Shown here piece by piece: positions 17,707 through 26,334 of a DNA stretch of 64,000 bases. This DNA comes from Fibrobacterota bacterium (lineage in GTDB: Bacteria > Fibrobacterota > Fibrobacteria > UBA11236), in NCBI GenBank assembly GCA_028287465.1, contig JAQBPO010000086.1, positions 31,261-95,260 on the forward strand, written 5' to 3'. The position numbers were made by a program, and so were the translations under genes. The stretch's first letter is position 1, and each line of letters begins with the position of its first letter. A model generated the notes under the pieces. It was not told the origin of the DNA. It worked only from the letters and a program-made list of their open reading frames with translations, and ran no database searches.

Positions 17707-18831
17707 ATGGATATCACGTCGAATGCTGGAGGAATTATGCGGATTAAAACCAATATGAGGATGCTTTGGGTGGTCTGCGCAATGATCCTGTCCGGGCCAT
17801 TGGCGGCGCGCGCGCAGATGGTCGCAGCGAACCCCTTGAGCCCTCTGAAGTCCAAAAAGGTGATGGTCCTCGAAGGAGGAAGCATTTCCGGCGAGCATCT
17901 CGACGCCAGGACCGCGACTTACGCGAACCTGCAGGGTTTCGCCAAGGCCGTGGGATTCACCCTGGTCAAAGGAGATCCCAAGAATCTTACGGATGCCAAC
18001 CTGAACGACGTCGACATCCTCGTTTTCAGCTACTTCTTCGAAACCCAGACCGCCACGGCGTTCCCCGATCTTTCCAAGGCCGCGTTCCAGAAATGGCTCG
18101 CAAAGGGCGGAAAGGGCTATGTCGGCTTCCATACCTCGGGAGCCAACGAATGGCTCAAGGACGAATGGAAATGGTACCAGGACAACGTGACGTCCATGCG
18201 TTATGCCTTGCATGGGACCGGAGTGCCGCAGGGCAAGGTCGACAAGACCACGGATGCGGCCATCCTGGCCAACCCCATCATGGAAGGGTTGCCGCCCACT
18301 TTCACGGCCGCGGATGAATGGTATGCCTACGATGCGACGTCAAAGGTCCTGGACCCTGCCAGCGGCTGCAAGGTGATGTATTACCTGACCAATGCCCAGG
18401 CTCTCGATCGCGCGCCCCTCGGGGTCCATCCCGTCGCTTGGTATAGGGAGGACGCCGCCAAGAGCCGGTACTTCTATTCGACGTTCATCCATACGCCCGA
18501 CGGGGCGAATTCAACCTGGTTCAAAAGCATCCTGCTCCGGGCGCTGGAATACACTTCCGGGGATCCCTCCACCGCCATTCTGACCGAGAAAGGCAAATCG
18601 GCGATGACCTTGGGCAATCGTTCCTACGTGACTTCAGGCAGGGATTTCAGCGTGGACCTTAAAGGCCATTACAATGTATCCGTCTGGTCCTCAAAGGGCG
18701 AGAAGGTCTATTCGGCCAGGGGATCGGAAAAGATGACCTTCGCTCCGGCCGCATTCTCGAAGCCTGGGCTATACCTCGTCAAAGTCGCGTCGAAGGCGAA
18801 GACCTTCTCGCAACGAATCATGGTTTATTGA
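17707..18831 (+). CDS. Secreted ThuA-domain protein with sorting-like tail
   Basis: 374 residues. 'AAFQKWLAKGGKGYVGFHTS' and 'HPVAWYREDAAKSRYFYSTF' with 'DVDILVFSYFF' match the ThuA (trehalose-utilisation) fold, a glutamine-amidotransferase-like domain used in sugar metabolism; family members convert 3-keto sugars or have unknown reactions. The signal is 'LWVVCAMILSGPLAARAQ'. The last 75 residues ('YNVSVWSSKGEKVYSA', 'SKPGLYLVKVASKAKTF') form a Por/T9SS-like tail. The first ATG has a perfect AAGGAGG; a second ATG ten codons later also has GGAGG and fits the signal better. Last gene of the cluster starting at 12874, followed by a good terminator. Confidence 0.88.
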   Translation: MDITSNAGGIMRIKTNMRMLWVVCAMILSGPLAARAQMVAANPLSPLKSKKVMVLEGGSISGEHLDARTATYANLQGFAKAVGFTLVKGDPKNLTDANLNDVDILVFSYFFETQTATAFPDLSKAAFQKWLAKGGKGYVGFHTSGANEWLKDEWKWYQDNVTSMRYALHGTGVPQGKVDKTTDAAILANPIMEGLPPTFTAADEWYAYDATSKVLDPASGCKVMYYLTNAQALDRAPLGVHPVAWYREDAAKSRYFYSTFIHTPDGANSTWFKSILLRALEYTSGDPSTAILTEKGKSAMTLGNRSYVTSGRDFSVDLKGHYNVSVWSSKGEKVYSARGSEKMTFAPAAFSKPGLYLVKVASKAKTFSQRIMVY

Positions 18832-18855
18832 ATCCGAAACATAGCGGTCGGATAC

Positions 18856-18885
18856 AGCCTTGCGGAAACGCAGGGCTTTTTTATT
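18856..18885 (+). terminator. Rho-independent terminator after the ThuA gene
   Basis: AGCCTTGCG and CGCAGGGCT pair (one G-U) around GAAA, a stable tetraloop, followed at once by TTTTTTA. It closes the 12874-18831 cluster 25 bases past the last stop. Confidence 0.92.
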
Positions 18886-18922
18886 GGAAGCAGGAAAATC
18901 CTCCGGCTTTCAAACGCGCCCC

Positions 18923-21900
18923 TCAGAAGGATGTATTGCCGCTCCCATATATGAACTGGGACATGGGATAAGCGGAATCGACCTTGATAGCCGCCTTTCC
19001 TCCCTGTATCCTGCTTCCATCTATATCCAGGTTCTGAACATCATGGCTCAGATAAAAGTGAAAGCTCCCGTCCGTGCCGATACTGTTCGAGAAATAGCAG
19101 TCGCGTACGGTAAGGTACGAAGATCCCAATTCGATCGGTGAATAGGGAGCGGCCGATTTATTGTTCTCGAATCTGCACCCCTGGAAATTATTGATTCCCT
19201 TTAGGAATATCGCCGGCTCCTCCGTGGAATTCAAATTCGTGAATTCGCACTTTTCGAAGGTATTGTTCCCTCTTGTCAGGATGATGTTTGTGGTGGAGGA
19301 TAGCCCGTTGAACCTCAAGTTCCGGAAGGTGTTCCGGTAATGATCCGCATTCGCCAGCCAGAATCTATCGCCCATCGTGAATCCATCGAATCTGAAATCA
19401 TGGAGGGCTACCCCCGTCGTTCCCATGAAGAAGACGGAGGCGATTGTGGAAGCGCTCGTAGAGAAATTCCTCTGGGTCGTATCGGTGGAGGGCCGATCAT
19501 CGTAGAATCCACCCATCACCGCAAGATCCGAATGGAAAATGCTCAATTCATTTGGATGCCCGATAGGCCCGGTATAACTTCCCTTGGTCACCCAGATCTG
19601 GGTCCCGGCAGGATACATTTTCGCGGAGTCCAACGCCTGATGCAACTCCCCATACGCATCTTCCCAGGACTTGCCCGTTCCCGTCGCATTCTTCCTGACG
19701 AATACCACATTAGGATATTTGTAAATGGAGATGGAAGTGGAATCCCGGTTTCCGAATTGGTCCTCCCCGCGAATCCAGACCGTATTCGCGCCCGCATCGT
19801 AATTATCGGAGAAAGTCCAGTTCCCCCCATTCAATGGAACCGCGGAATAGGAGCCGGTATTGATCCGGTATTCCACCTTCTTCATGATATGATCATCGGA
19901 AGCCGTGCCCGAAACGACCGGATTGGCGCTGGTTACCCGCCCGAATGGCGTAGGCTTGCCTACGGTTATGCTAGGCCCCGTCCTGTCCACCTCTATCGCA
20001 AAGGACCCATCCCCCGACCAGTTCCCCGCCTGGTCCCGCTCCTGCACTTGCAAGGTATAAGTCCCCGTCACCAGCCCCGTGGGACTATAGGAGGCGGAGG
20101 ACGTCTCAACCGAATACCCGGCGGCCGTGGACAGCTTATACCGGTATACGCGCGCCCCATCGGAACCTGAGGCCGCGCCCCAGGTCCAGGCGGGAGTTCC
20201 CGTGGGCGTAGTCCCGGATACCACAGGGGCGGGAGGAGCCGTGCGATCCACCAGGATGGAATAGGTCGTGGCCGGGGAGGTGTTTCCGGCGGAGTCCACG
20301 GCCATGACGTTCAGGATGTAAGTCTGGTTGAGGGGGTTGGACAAAACGAAGGTGGTGCCGCCTTGGCGCGTCGCGACGGCGCCGTTCAGGGAGACCAGGA
20401 AGGAATCGTTGGGCGTCGCGCGGGTCCAGGCCCATTGGACGGGCGAGGTATAGGACGCATTGACCGAGGCGGGCGAGGATAGCCCCGTGAAGGCCGGGGA
20501 CGGGGGAGCGATGGTGTCCCGGAATACGACCACGGTATCGGCGCCCTTATTGCCGAAGGTGTCGGTGGCTTCCCTGATGATCTTGACCGCGCCTTGTTTG
20601 CCCGTAAGGTTTTCGGAGTTGCTGTTGGCGACGTTCGCGCCGGTCAGGGGCTTGACGATCCAGGTGACGCCGATGGCGGCCGCATTGGTCAGGGCGCCTT
20701 CCTGCGGGGTGGTGATGGTGACGATGGGGCCCTTGGTCACCACCCGGATGACGCGGACGGCGGAGTCGGAAGGGATGCCTCCCCCATCCAATTCCCGCAG
20801 GACGAAGGAATGGTCGCCATCGGCAAGGGAGTCGGCCGTGAAGGTCGTGGCCTTGGTTTCCACGGGGGGTCTGCCGTCCAGGGAATAGCGGTAGGTGCCG
20901 CTGCCTCCCGCTCCCGGGTTTCCCGTCCAGGCCCACGTCGGTTTCGCGAGGCTGGTGGGTGAAGGCGTGGTCTTGTCGGTAAAGGCGGGCGCGGCCAGGG
21001 TCTGGCCGATATGCACCTTCCTGGAGAGCGAATCGACATTGCCCTCCGTGTCCCGGACATGGAAGCGAACGGTGACGACGGAATCCTCGCCGGAATAGAC
21101 GTGCTGCGGGGAGGCGGTGGGGACATTGGTGGAGTCGTCCCACTTGCCGTCCCCGTCCAGATCCCATTTGAGGACGGCGATATCGCCGTACTTCTGGGTG
21201 ACCTTCAGGGGGAAGGCGACGGTTTCCTTGGGGCGGACATTTCGGTCGCCTCCGGCATCGAGAACGGGGACATCGATTTCGACCGTGACCAGGCATTCGA
21301 GCGCCAGGGAAGGATAGCCCGCGGGATAGACCTTGATGGCGGTAGACCCGATCCGCACGGCCCTTACCGTGCCGTCGGGATCGACCTTGGCGACGCTGTC
21401 GTTGCCGCTGAGGAAAATCACGCTGACCTGGGATTCCGGCGGAGTGGCCTGGGCGGTGAGCTTGAAGGATGCACCCCCCATGTACAAGGTGAGCCTGTCG
21501 GGCGTGACCGTGACGCCCTTGACCTGCGCGAGCTGGATGACCTTCACATGGAGGACGGCGGAAAGCCCTGGGTCGCGCTTGGAGCGGATGGTGATATCGG
21601 TTTCCCCGACGATTCCCGGGTACAGGGACCCGGCGGCGTCCACCCGGACTACGCCGGAATCCGAGGTCGACCAGAGGAGGGTTTGATCCGCCCCGGCGGG
21701 TTCCACCGCGGCCAGGGCCTTGGTGGCCTGGGACCCCGTCGACAGGATCAGGGGCGTGGCCGTATTGAGCGCCACCCTGACGGGAAGGATCTCCAACGGG
21801 GGCTTGGACGTATCCAAGGGAGGTTCCCGGACGAGGATTTTCGGGGTTTCGGAACCGTCGGGAGTGACCTTGATGCTGACGACCAGAACGCGCGTGCCTT

Positions 21901-22207
21901 CGCGGATCCCGGTGATCAGGATCTGGTAATTGGCGGGCGGGTTCCCGCCGAGGTCGAGATCCTTGATTTTATGGTCGGCGCCGGGTTTGTATTTGCCGTA
22001 GAAGACCGACTCCTTGTAGGCGGTGCCGTTGGGATAAAGGATGTCGACGCGGATGGTATCGTAGGTGGAAAGGGAATCATCGACCTTGATGGAGAGGAGG
22101 TTCTCCCTGTCCTGGTTGGAAACATTGCAGTTCCATAGGCCCAGCCCCAGAACGGCGATGAAAAGGATTCGGAGGGCGGACCTCCGGATGGCCCGGTTCC
22201 GCTTCAT
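18923..22207 (-). CDS. Giant surface lipoprotein: BIG2, PKD and Ig-like domains with C-terminal beta-helix
   Basis: 1094 residues from the ATG at 22207, which overlaps the previous stop (ATGA). 'LRILFIAVLGLGLWNC' is a lipoprotein-like signal with Asn before Cys27. Two BIG2-like domains (about 150-320, e.g. 'LYMGGASFKLTAQATPPESQ') are followed by a PKD-like domain with the acidic loop 'WDLDGDGKWDDS', then several Ig-like repeats ('YRYSLDGRPPVETK', 'YSLDGRPP') and Pro/Thr-rich linkers. The last 255 residues ('GKSWEDAYGELHQALDSAKM', 'NNFQGCRFENNKS') look like a DUF1565-type right-handed beta-helix. The helix-coding end has clearly lower GC than the rest. A cell-surface adhesin or carbohydrate-binding role is likely. 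The coupled gene upstream may be its membrane partner. Confidence 0.82.
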   Translation of the reverse strand: MKRNRAIRRSALRILFIAVLGLGLWNCNVSNQDRENLLSIKVDDSLSTYDTIRVDILYPNGTAYKESVFYGKYKPGADHKIKDLDLGGNPPANYQILITGIREGTRVLVVSIKVTPDGSETPKILVREPPLDTSKPPLEILPVRVALNTATPLILSTGSQATKALAAVEPAGADQTLLWSTSDSGVVRVDAAGSLYPGIVGETDITIRSKRDPGLSAVLHVKVIQLAQVKGVTVTPDRLTLYMGGASFKLTAQATPPESQVSVIFLSGNDSVAKVDPDGTVRAVRIGSTAIKVYPAGYPSLALECLVTVEIDVPVLDAGGDRNVRPKETVAFPLKVTQKYGDIAVLKWDLDGDGKWDDSTNVPTASPQHVYSGEDSVVTVRFHVRDTEGNVDSLSRKVHIGQTLAAPAFTDKTTPSPTSLAKPTWAWTGNPGAGGSGTYRYSLDGRPPVETKATTFTADSLADGDHSFVLRELDGGGIPSDSAVRVIRVVTKGPIVTITTPQEGALTNAAAIGVTWIVKPLTGANVANSNSENLTGKQGAVKIIREATDTFGNKGADTVVVFRDTIAPPSPAFTGLSSPASVNASYTSPVQWAWTRATPNDSFLVSLNGAVATRQGGTTFVLSNPLNQTYILNVMAVDSAGNTSPATTYSILVDRTAPPAPVVSGTTPTGTPAWTWGAASGSDGARVYRYKLSTAAGYSVETSSASYSPTGLVTGTYTLQVQERDQAGNWSGDGSFAIEVDRTGPSITVGKPTPFGRVTSANPVVSGTASDDHIMKKVEYRINTGSYSAVPLNGGNWTFSDNYDAGANTVWIRGEDQFGNRDSTSISIYKYPNVVFVRKNATGTGKSWEDAYGELHQALDSAKMYPAGTQIWVTKGSYTGPIGHPNELSIFHSDLAVMGGFYDDRPSTDTTQRNFSTSASTIASVFFMGTTGVALHDFRFDGFTMGDRFWLANADHYRNTFRNLRFNGLSSTTNIILTRGNNTFEKCEFTNLNSTEEPAIFLKGINNFQGCRFENNKSAAPYSPIELGSSYLTVRDCYFSNSIGTDGSFHFYLSHDVQNLDIDGSRIQGGKAAIKVDSAYPMSQFIYGSGNTSF

Positions 22208-22893
22208 TTCAGGGTACCATCCACTTCGCTGCGATTGGGTTCCGGCGCATCCTCCGATGCCATGATGGCATAGACGCCCACGCCGGCGGCCACTACGGCG
22301 GCCGAGCCCACGGTCCACCAAAGCCAAGAGCGGCTTCCATCGTCGGTAAGGGCCGGGGTCTTTCCGTCCGTCGATTTGCCCGATGGATTATCGGGATCCG
22401 CCGGCTTGGCGGTTTGAAGGTGCGCCGCGGAATCGCTCCCCTCGGGCTGGATGGGATTGCCGAAAGCGTCGAAACGCTTTTCATACTCCTCCCGCTTGAG
22501 GTAGTCGCGCTTGATCCGATCGAACAGGTCCTGGATTTTCGGCGGGACGAACATGTCCACGGGTTCGATATGCGGGGACAACTGCAGGAGCGCGTTGAAA
22601 TGGCTCTCGGCTTTCACCTGCGAATTGGAATCCGCCGCGCAGATGACCCCGAGGTACATGTGGGTGAAGACCTTTTCCTCCCGGGAGACGTCCTTGGGAT
22701 GCTTTTTCAGGAAGCCTTCCAGGGAGGCGCGTACGAGCTCGAATTCGCTTTCCATATAGGCCTTGCGGAGGACGGGCATATCGAGATGGCCATCCTGCCT
22801 GATTCCAAGGGCCGCCATGGCCGGAGCGGAGAAGAGGAGCAGAACGATCGCCGAAATGGCGGTGGCGATCGGAAAGGGAAGCTTGGGTATCAT
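22204..22893 (-). CDS. Exported TPR-like protein with C-terminal membrane helix
   Basis: 229 residues. Signal peptide 'AISAIVLLLFSAPAMAALG'. Residues about 40-135 are helical and TPR-like ('RKAYMESEFELVRASLEGFL', 'VFTHMYLGVICAADS', 'FNALLQLSPHIEP'); 'MFVPPKIQDLFDRIKRDYL' recalls the repeat found ahead of PEGA-domain proteins in envelope systems. A linker rich in Pro/Asp/Ser is followed by a membrane helix at about 190-212 ('WWTVGSAAVVAAGVGVYAIM') and a short tail. The topology suggests a periplasmic domain held by a C-terminal anchor. It is translationally coupled to the giant surface lipoprotein downstream and may help place it. Function otherwise unknown. Confidence 0.75.
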   Translation of the reverse strand: MIPKLPFPIATAISAIVLLLFSAPAMAALGIRQDGHLDMPVLRKAYMESEFELVRASLEGFLKKHPKDVSREEKVFTHMYLGVICAADSNSQVKAESHFNALLQLSPHIEPVDMFVPPKIQDLFDRIKRDYLKREEYEKRFDAFGNPIQPEGSDSAAHLQTAKPADPDNPSGKSTDGKTPALTDDGSRSWLWWTVGSAAVVAAGVGVYAIMASEDAPEPNRSEVDGTLK

Positions 22894-23138
22894 CTCGGGA
22901 ACATCCTGGATTCTTCCCGGAACCGGGAAAAGACGAGCCCCAAAAATACATTAAATGCCCGGAAACCCTGCATGGCCGGGCGATGGGAGGCGGTGTCGAT
23001 CCGTGCTTACCGTCACCTTTTTTCCTTAGGAGGCCCAGCGCCGGACAGGTAGTTTATAGAGAACCCCCGATTCAATCTAGTCCCATCCCCATCGGCGCTG
23101 CGGCCCACGACCTCCTGCGCCCGAACCCGGAGGCAACC

Positions 23139-24062
23139 ATGGCCAACAAGAACAATACCTCGATCCTCGTTACGGGAGCCACCGGCCGCCAGGGAGGCGC
23201 CGCGGCCCGGCACCTTCTGGCGCAAGGCTTCCAGGTCTGCGCCTTGACCCGCAACCCGGACAAGGCCCAAGCGCATCTGCTTGCCCGCAAAGGGGCGAGA
23301 ATCGTCGCCGGCAACATGGACGATCGCGCCTCCCTGGACAAGGCCCTGAAAGGCATGCAGGGGGTTTTCGCGGTGCAGGATTTCTGGGAGCACGGCGCGG
23401 AGGGCGAAGTCCGCGAGGGCAAGGCGCTCATCGATGCGGCCAAGCGGGCCGGCGTCGGCCATTTCGTCTATTCCTCGGTGGCTTCCGCCGATCGGGACAC
23501 CGGCCTCGCCCATTTCGAAAGCAAACGCATCATCGAGCAATACCTGGAGGCTTCGGGACTGGCCTATACCATCCTGCGCCCGGTTTTCTTCATGGAGAAC
23601 CTCGACGCCAACCGCGGCGAGATCCTGAACGGCATTCTGCGGCTTCCCTTGGCTCCCGACAGGCGGATCCAAATGATCGCGGCCGACGATATCGGCGCGT
23701 TCGCGGATTTGGCCTTCATGGATCCGGACGCCTACCGCGGCAAGACCCTGGAAATCGCGGGAGCCGAGGTCAGCCCGGCCCAGGCTGCGGAACTCTTTTC
23801 CGAGGCGCTGGAACGGGAAGTACGGTACGAGGAAATCCCCCTGGACTCGCTGAAGGATACGGCCCCCGAATCCTACAAGATGTTCGCCTGGTTCCGGGAC
23901 AAGGGTTATGAGGTGGATATCGCCGCGTTACACGCGAGCTACCCCTTCCTCAAGACCTTCGGGGAGTGGATCCATTCGAGCGGATGGGATCGGGAGTCCG
24001 ACAGCGGCGCGGGCAACCATGAGCCGATTTCGCACGCGGAGTCGCCGGTGCAGATGGAGTGA
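23139..24062 (+). CDS. NmrA-like family NAD(P)-binding protein
   Basis: 307 residues from the ATG at 23139, with GGAGG six bases upstream. 'ILVTGATGRQGGAAARHLLA' is the GxxGxxG loop; 'VCALTRNPDKAQA', 'ARIVAGNMDDRASLDKAL' and 'GVFAVQDFWEHG' match the NmrA/HSCARG group that senses the NADP/NADPH ratio or acts as a reductase. 'TILRPVFFMENLD' is the usual substrate-pocket strand. The C-terminal 25 residues are acidic and poorly structured. It differs from the other family member at 11679-12560 in subgroup. It ends 40 bases before the convergent PhyH gene. Confidence 0.9.
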   Translation: MANKNNTSILVTGATGRQGGAAARHLLAQGFQVCALTRNPDKAQAHLLARKGARIVAGNMDDRASLDKALKGMQGVFAVQDFWEHGAEGEVREGKALIDAAKRAGVGHFVYSSVASADRDTGLAHFESKRIIEQYLEASGLAYTILRPVFFMENLDANRGEILNGILRLPLAPDRRIQMIAADDIGAFADLAFMDPDAYRGKTLEIAGAEVSPAQAAELFSEALEREVRYEEIPLDSLKDTAPESYKMFAWFRDKGYEVDIAALHASYPFLKTFGEWIHSSGWDRESDSGAGNHEPISHAESPVQME

Positions 24063-24101
24063 CGCAGGCTTCGGGCGCCGGCCCCTGGGCCGCCGGTCCG
24101 G

Positions 24102-24905
24102 CTAACGCTCCTCGACGATGTCCCATAGGGTTCCGGGTCCCCAGGCCAGCGGGACCGGCTTGCCGCCGACGGTCGCCAGGACGCCGTTATCGCAATCCCT
24201 GGTACGCGCGAACCCGTTGATATAGACGCGCCGGCTCTTGGCGCTGCGGTTGGGCTGCGAACCGTGGATGGTGTAGGGATTCCAAAGCAGGACGTCTCCC
24301 GGATCCATGAGGCCATCGACCGCGGGAGCGAACCGCTCCAGCACCCTCTGGTTCTCCCCATTGGCCTCCCACCCTTCATAACCGCCGGACAGGAGGGCCT
24401 TGCCTTCCTTGTGGGAGCCGGGCACCAATTGCAGGCACCCGTTTTCGACCGTGGAAGGATCGACCGCGATGGCGGCCTGGAGGAATCCCCCGTAAAGGTC
24501 GCGATAGGAGGAGTCCGGCTTGCGGAAGGTGCAATCCTGGTGCATCTGGAAACTCACCCCGTCGCCCGGGTTCTTATAATGCATCTGGTTGGTGATTTGG
24601 CGGAGGTCCGGGCCGAGCACCTGCATGACCAGGGACATTAGGCGCGGGGAGGTGCGGAAGCGGTCGAGGCTTTCATGGGAAGCGGAGGCCCACTTGGCAA
24701 ATTTCAGGGTAGGCTTGCCGTCTATGGGCACCACCCGGTATTCCGTCAGCCCGCTCTTGGTGGTTTTCGTGAGCCCCTTGCCCAGGGCCAGGACTTCATC
24801 GAACCCCTTGGAAAGCTCTTCGATCTCGTTCGCGGGGAAAACCCCGGGAACGCGGGTGAACCCCTTCTCCCAATATTCCCCAATCCATCCATCGGCGCGG
24901 TTCAT
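24102..24905 (-). CDS. Phytanoyl-CoA dioxygenase (PhyH) family Fe(II)/2-oxoglutarate oxygenase
   Basis: 267 residues with the full facial triad: H122-x-D124 in 'FQMHQDCTF' and H214 in 'YTIHGSQPN', plus R226 in 'KSRRVYINGF' to hold 2-oxoglutarate. 'GCLQLVPGSHKEG' is the usual PhyH strand before the distal His. These enzymes hydroxylate small organic substrates using Fe(II), O2 and 2-oxoglutarate; the substrate (lipid, osmolyte or secondary metabolite) is not readable. No neighbouring gene gives a pathway. It is divergent from the ECF sigma gene. Cytoplasmic; no signal peptide. Confidence 0.92.
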   Translation of the reverse strand: MNRADGWIGEYWEKGFTRVPGVFPANEIEELSKGFDEVLALGKGLTKTTKSGLTEYRVVPIDGKPTLKFAKWASASHESLDRFRTSPRLMSLVMQVLGPDLRQITNQMHYKNPGDGVSFQMHQDCTFRKPDSSYRDLYGGFLQAAIAVDPSTVENGCLQLVPGSHKEGKALLSGGYEGWEANGENQRVLERFAPAVDGLMDPGDVLLWNPYTIHGSQPNRSAKSRRVYINGFARTRDCDNGVLATVGGKPVPLAWGPGTLWDIVEER

Positions 24906-25023
24906 GGCATCATTATACCATTTTCCCGGCCAGGCTCCGATGGTCCCCCTTTTCTGGACTTTTTAGCATCATTCAGGGTTGTCGGTGACACATTCGCTTC
25001 CCGGCGGTGTTTAAAGGGTATTC

Positions 25024-25509
25024 ATGGGCATCGACTACGCGGAAATCACCGCTCTATACGAGCGATACGGCAAAATGGTCCTGCGACGCTGCCGTCAATT
25101 GCTGCGGGACGAAGCCATGGCCGAGGACGCGGCCCAGAACGTTTTCGTCCTGTTCATCACCCATAGCGAAAGGCTGCATGCGGAATACCCCTCCAGCCTT
25201 TTGAACCGGATAGCCACCAACCATTGCCTCAATCTCATCCGGGACGCGCAACGCGGGGATCCCGCCGCCTCGGATTGGCTGCGCGAGGTCGCGACCAGCG
25301 AGGATCCCGCCCCCAGGTTCGAGGCCCGGAGCGTGCTCAAGCGGCTTTTCGGCCTCCACGAGGAAAGCACCCGGACCATGGCCGTCCTGCATCTCCTGGA
25401 CGGGATGACCTTGGAGGAAGTGGCGGAGGAAACGGGCATGTCGGTATCGGGAGTGCGTAAACGGTTGCGGGGATTGCGCCGTAGCCTGATCGAGTTGGAG
25501 GGAAAATGA
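25024..25509 (+). CDS. ECF-family RNA polymerase sigma factor
   Basis: 161 residues. Region 2 is at about 8-75 ('ITALYERYGKMVLRRCRQLL', 'AEDAAQNVFVLFI', 'LLNRIATNHCLNLIRD') and region 4 at about 108-160 ('MTLEEVAEETGMSVSGVRKR'), with no region 3, which defines the ECF class. It directs polymerase to a small regulon, normally held off by a cognate anti-sigma factor. AAGGGT precedes the ATG by five bases. The next gene starts 11 bases (or -4 bases) after its stop and encodes a probable anti-sigma membrane protein, then a caspase-like protein, so all three form one operon. I could not identify an autoregulated ECF promoter in 24906-25023. Confidence 0.93.
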   Translation: MGIDYAEITALYERYGKMVLRRCRQLLRDEAMAEDAAQNVFVLFITHSERLHAEYPSSLLNRIATNHCLNLIRDAQRGDPAASDWLREVATSEDPAPRFEARSVLKRLFGLHEESTRTMAVLHLLDGMTLEEVAEETGMSVSGVRKRLRGLRRSLIELEGK

Positions 25510-25520
25510 AGGGAGGAAAC

Positions 25521-26333
25521 ATGGATCCAGGAAGACCCGATTCCGGAATCCCCTTGTGGAAACTGGAACGTTACCTGATCGGGGAGCTGCCGCCCGCGGA
25601 AATGGAGCGCATCTCCGGACTGGAGGGATCGGACGCGAGCGTAGCCGGTTGGCTGCGGGCCCTGCGGGCCGAACACGCGGATCTGCAGGCCTCCCATCCC
25701 ACCGGACGCATGGCGGGACGGATTTGGAACAAGCTGAAAATGGCCGATGCCCGCAGGCGCCCCTCCCGCAGCCGCCGCATTGCGCGGTTCGCGTCCGCTC
25801 CCGCCTTCGCCCTATTGCTGGCCTTGATCTTCGTCCCCGTGCGGACCCTTTTCAAAGGCGCGGAAGGCCAAGGCAGGATGGGTCCGCAACCGGATGCGGC
25901 GGAAGACGTGACGCGGCTGAAAGGCTCGCTCCCCGCGCTTTACCTCTACCGCAAGGCCGTGGGAGGCGCCGAAGCATTGCGGCCCGGGAACCCTGTGCAT
26001 GCCGGCGATCTCATCCAGGTCTACTATGACGCAGCGGGAAGGAAATACGGGGCCATCTTTTCCCGGGACGGGGAAGGCAAGGTGACCTGGCATCTTCCGG
26101 AACGCGGAAGCCAGGCCTCCCCGCTGTCCTCCTCGGGAAAGATCGCCCTGCCCTCGGCCTTCGAGCTGGACGACTCGCCCGGGCGCGAGGATTTCCATTT
26201 CGTCGCCTCCGACCGGCCCTTCCCCCTGGACTCCATCCTGGAAACCCCGCCCCGGAAACCTGGGATGATCACGGCCCATGCCGGCATCTCGCGAACGGTT
26301 TTCCCCCTCATCAAGGAAGCAAGGAACCCCTGA
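25521..26333 (+). CDS. Putative membrane anti-sigma factor with periplasmic DUF4384-like part
   Basis: 270 residues from the ATG at 25521, which has GGGAGGA five bases upstream; an earlier ATG at 25506 overlaps the sigma stop. The N-terminal 75 residues ('LWKLERYLIGELPPAEMERI') resemble the helical start of anti-sigma domains, but the zinc motif HxxxCxxC is absent. A basic stretch then one membrane helix at about 90-107 ('FASAPAFALLLALIFV') lead to a periplasmic part containing 'LRPGNPVHAGDLIQVYYDAA', a pattern seen in DUF4384-like domains. Its place between an ECF sigma factor and a caspase-like protein argues for a signal-transducing anti-sigma role. It lies one base upstream of the next gene. 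Role is inferred from position and topology. Confidence 0.72.
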   Translation: MDPGRPDSGIPLWKLERYLIGELPPAEMERISGLEGSDASVAGWLRALRAEHADLQASHPTGRMAGRIWNKLKMADARRRPSRSRRIARFASAPAFALLLALIFVPVRTLFKGAEGQGRMGPQPDAAEDVTRLKGSLPALYLYRKAVGGAEALRPGNPVHAGDLIQVYYDAAGRKYGAIFSRDGEGKVTWHLPERGSQASPLSSSGKIALPSAFELDDSPGREDFHFVASDRPFPLDSILETPPRKPGMITAHAGISRTVFPLIKEARNP

Positions 26334-26334
26334 A

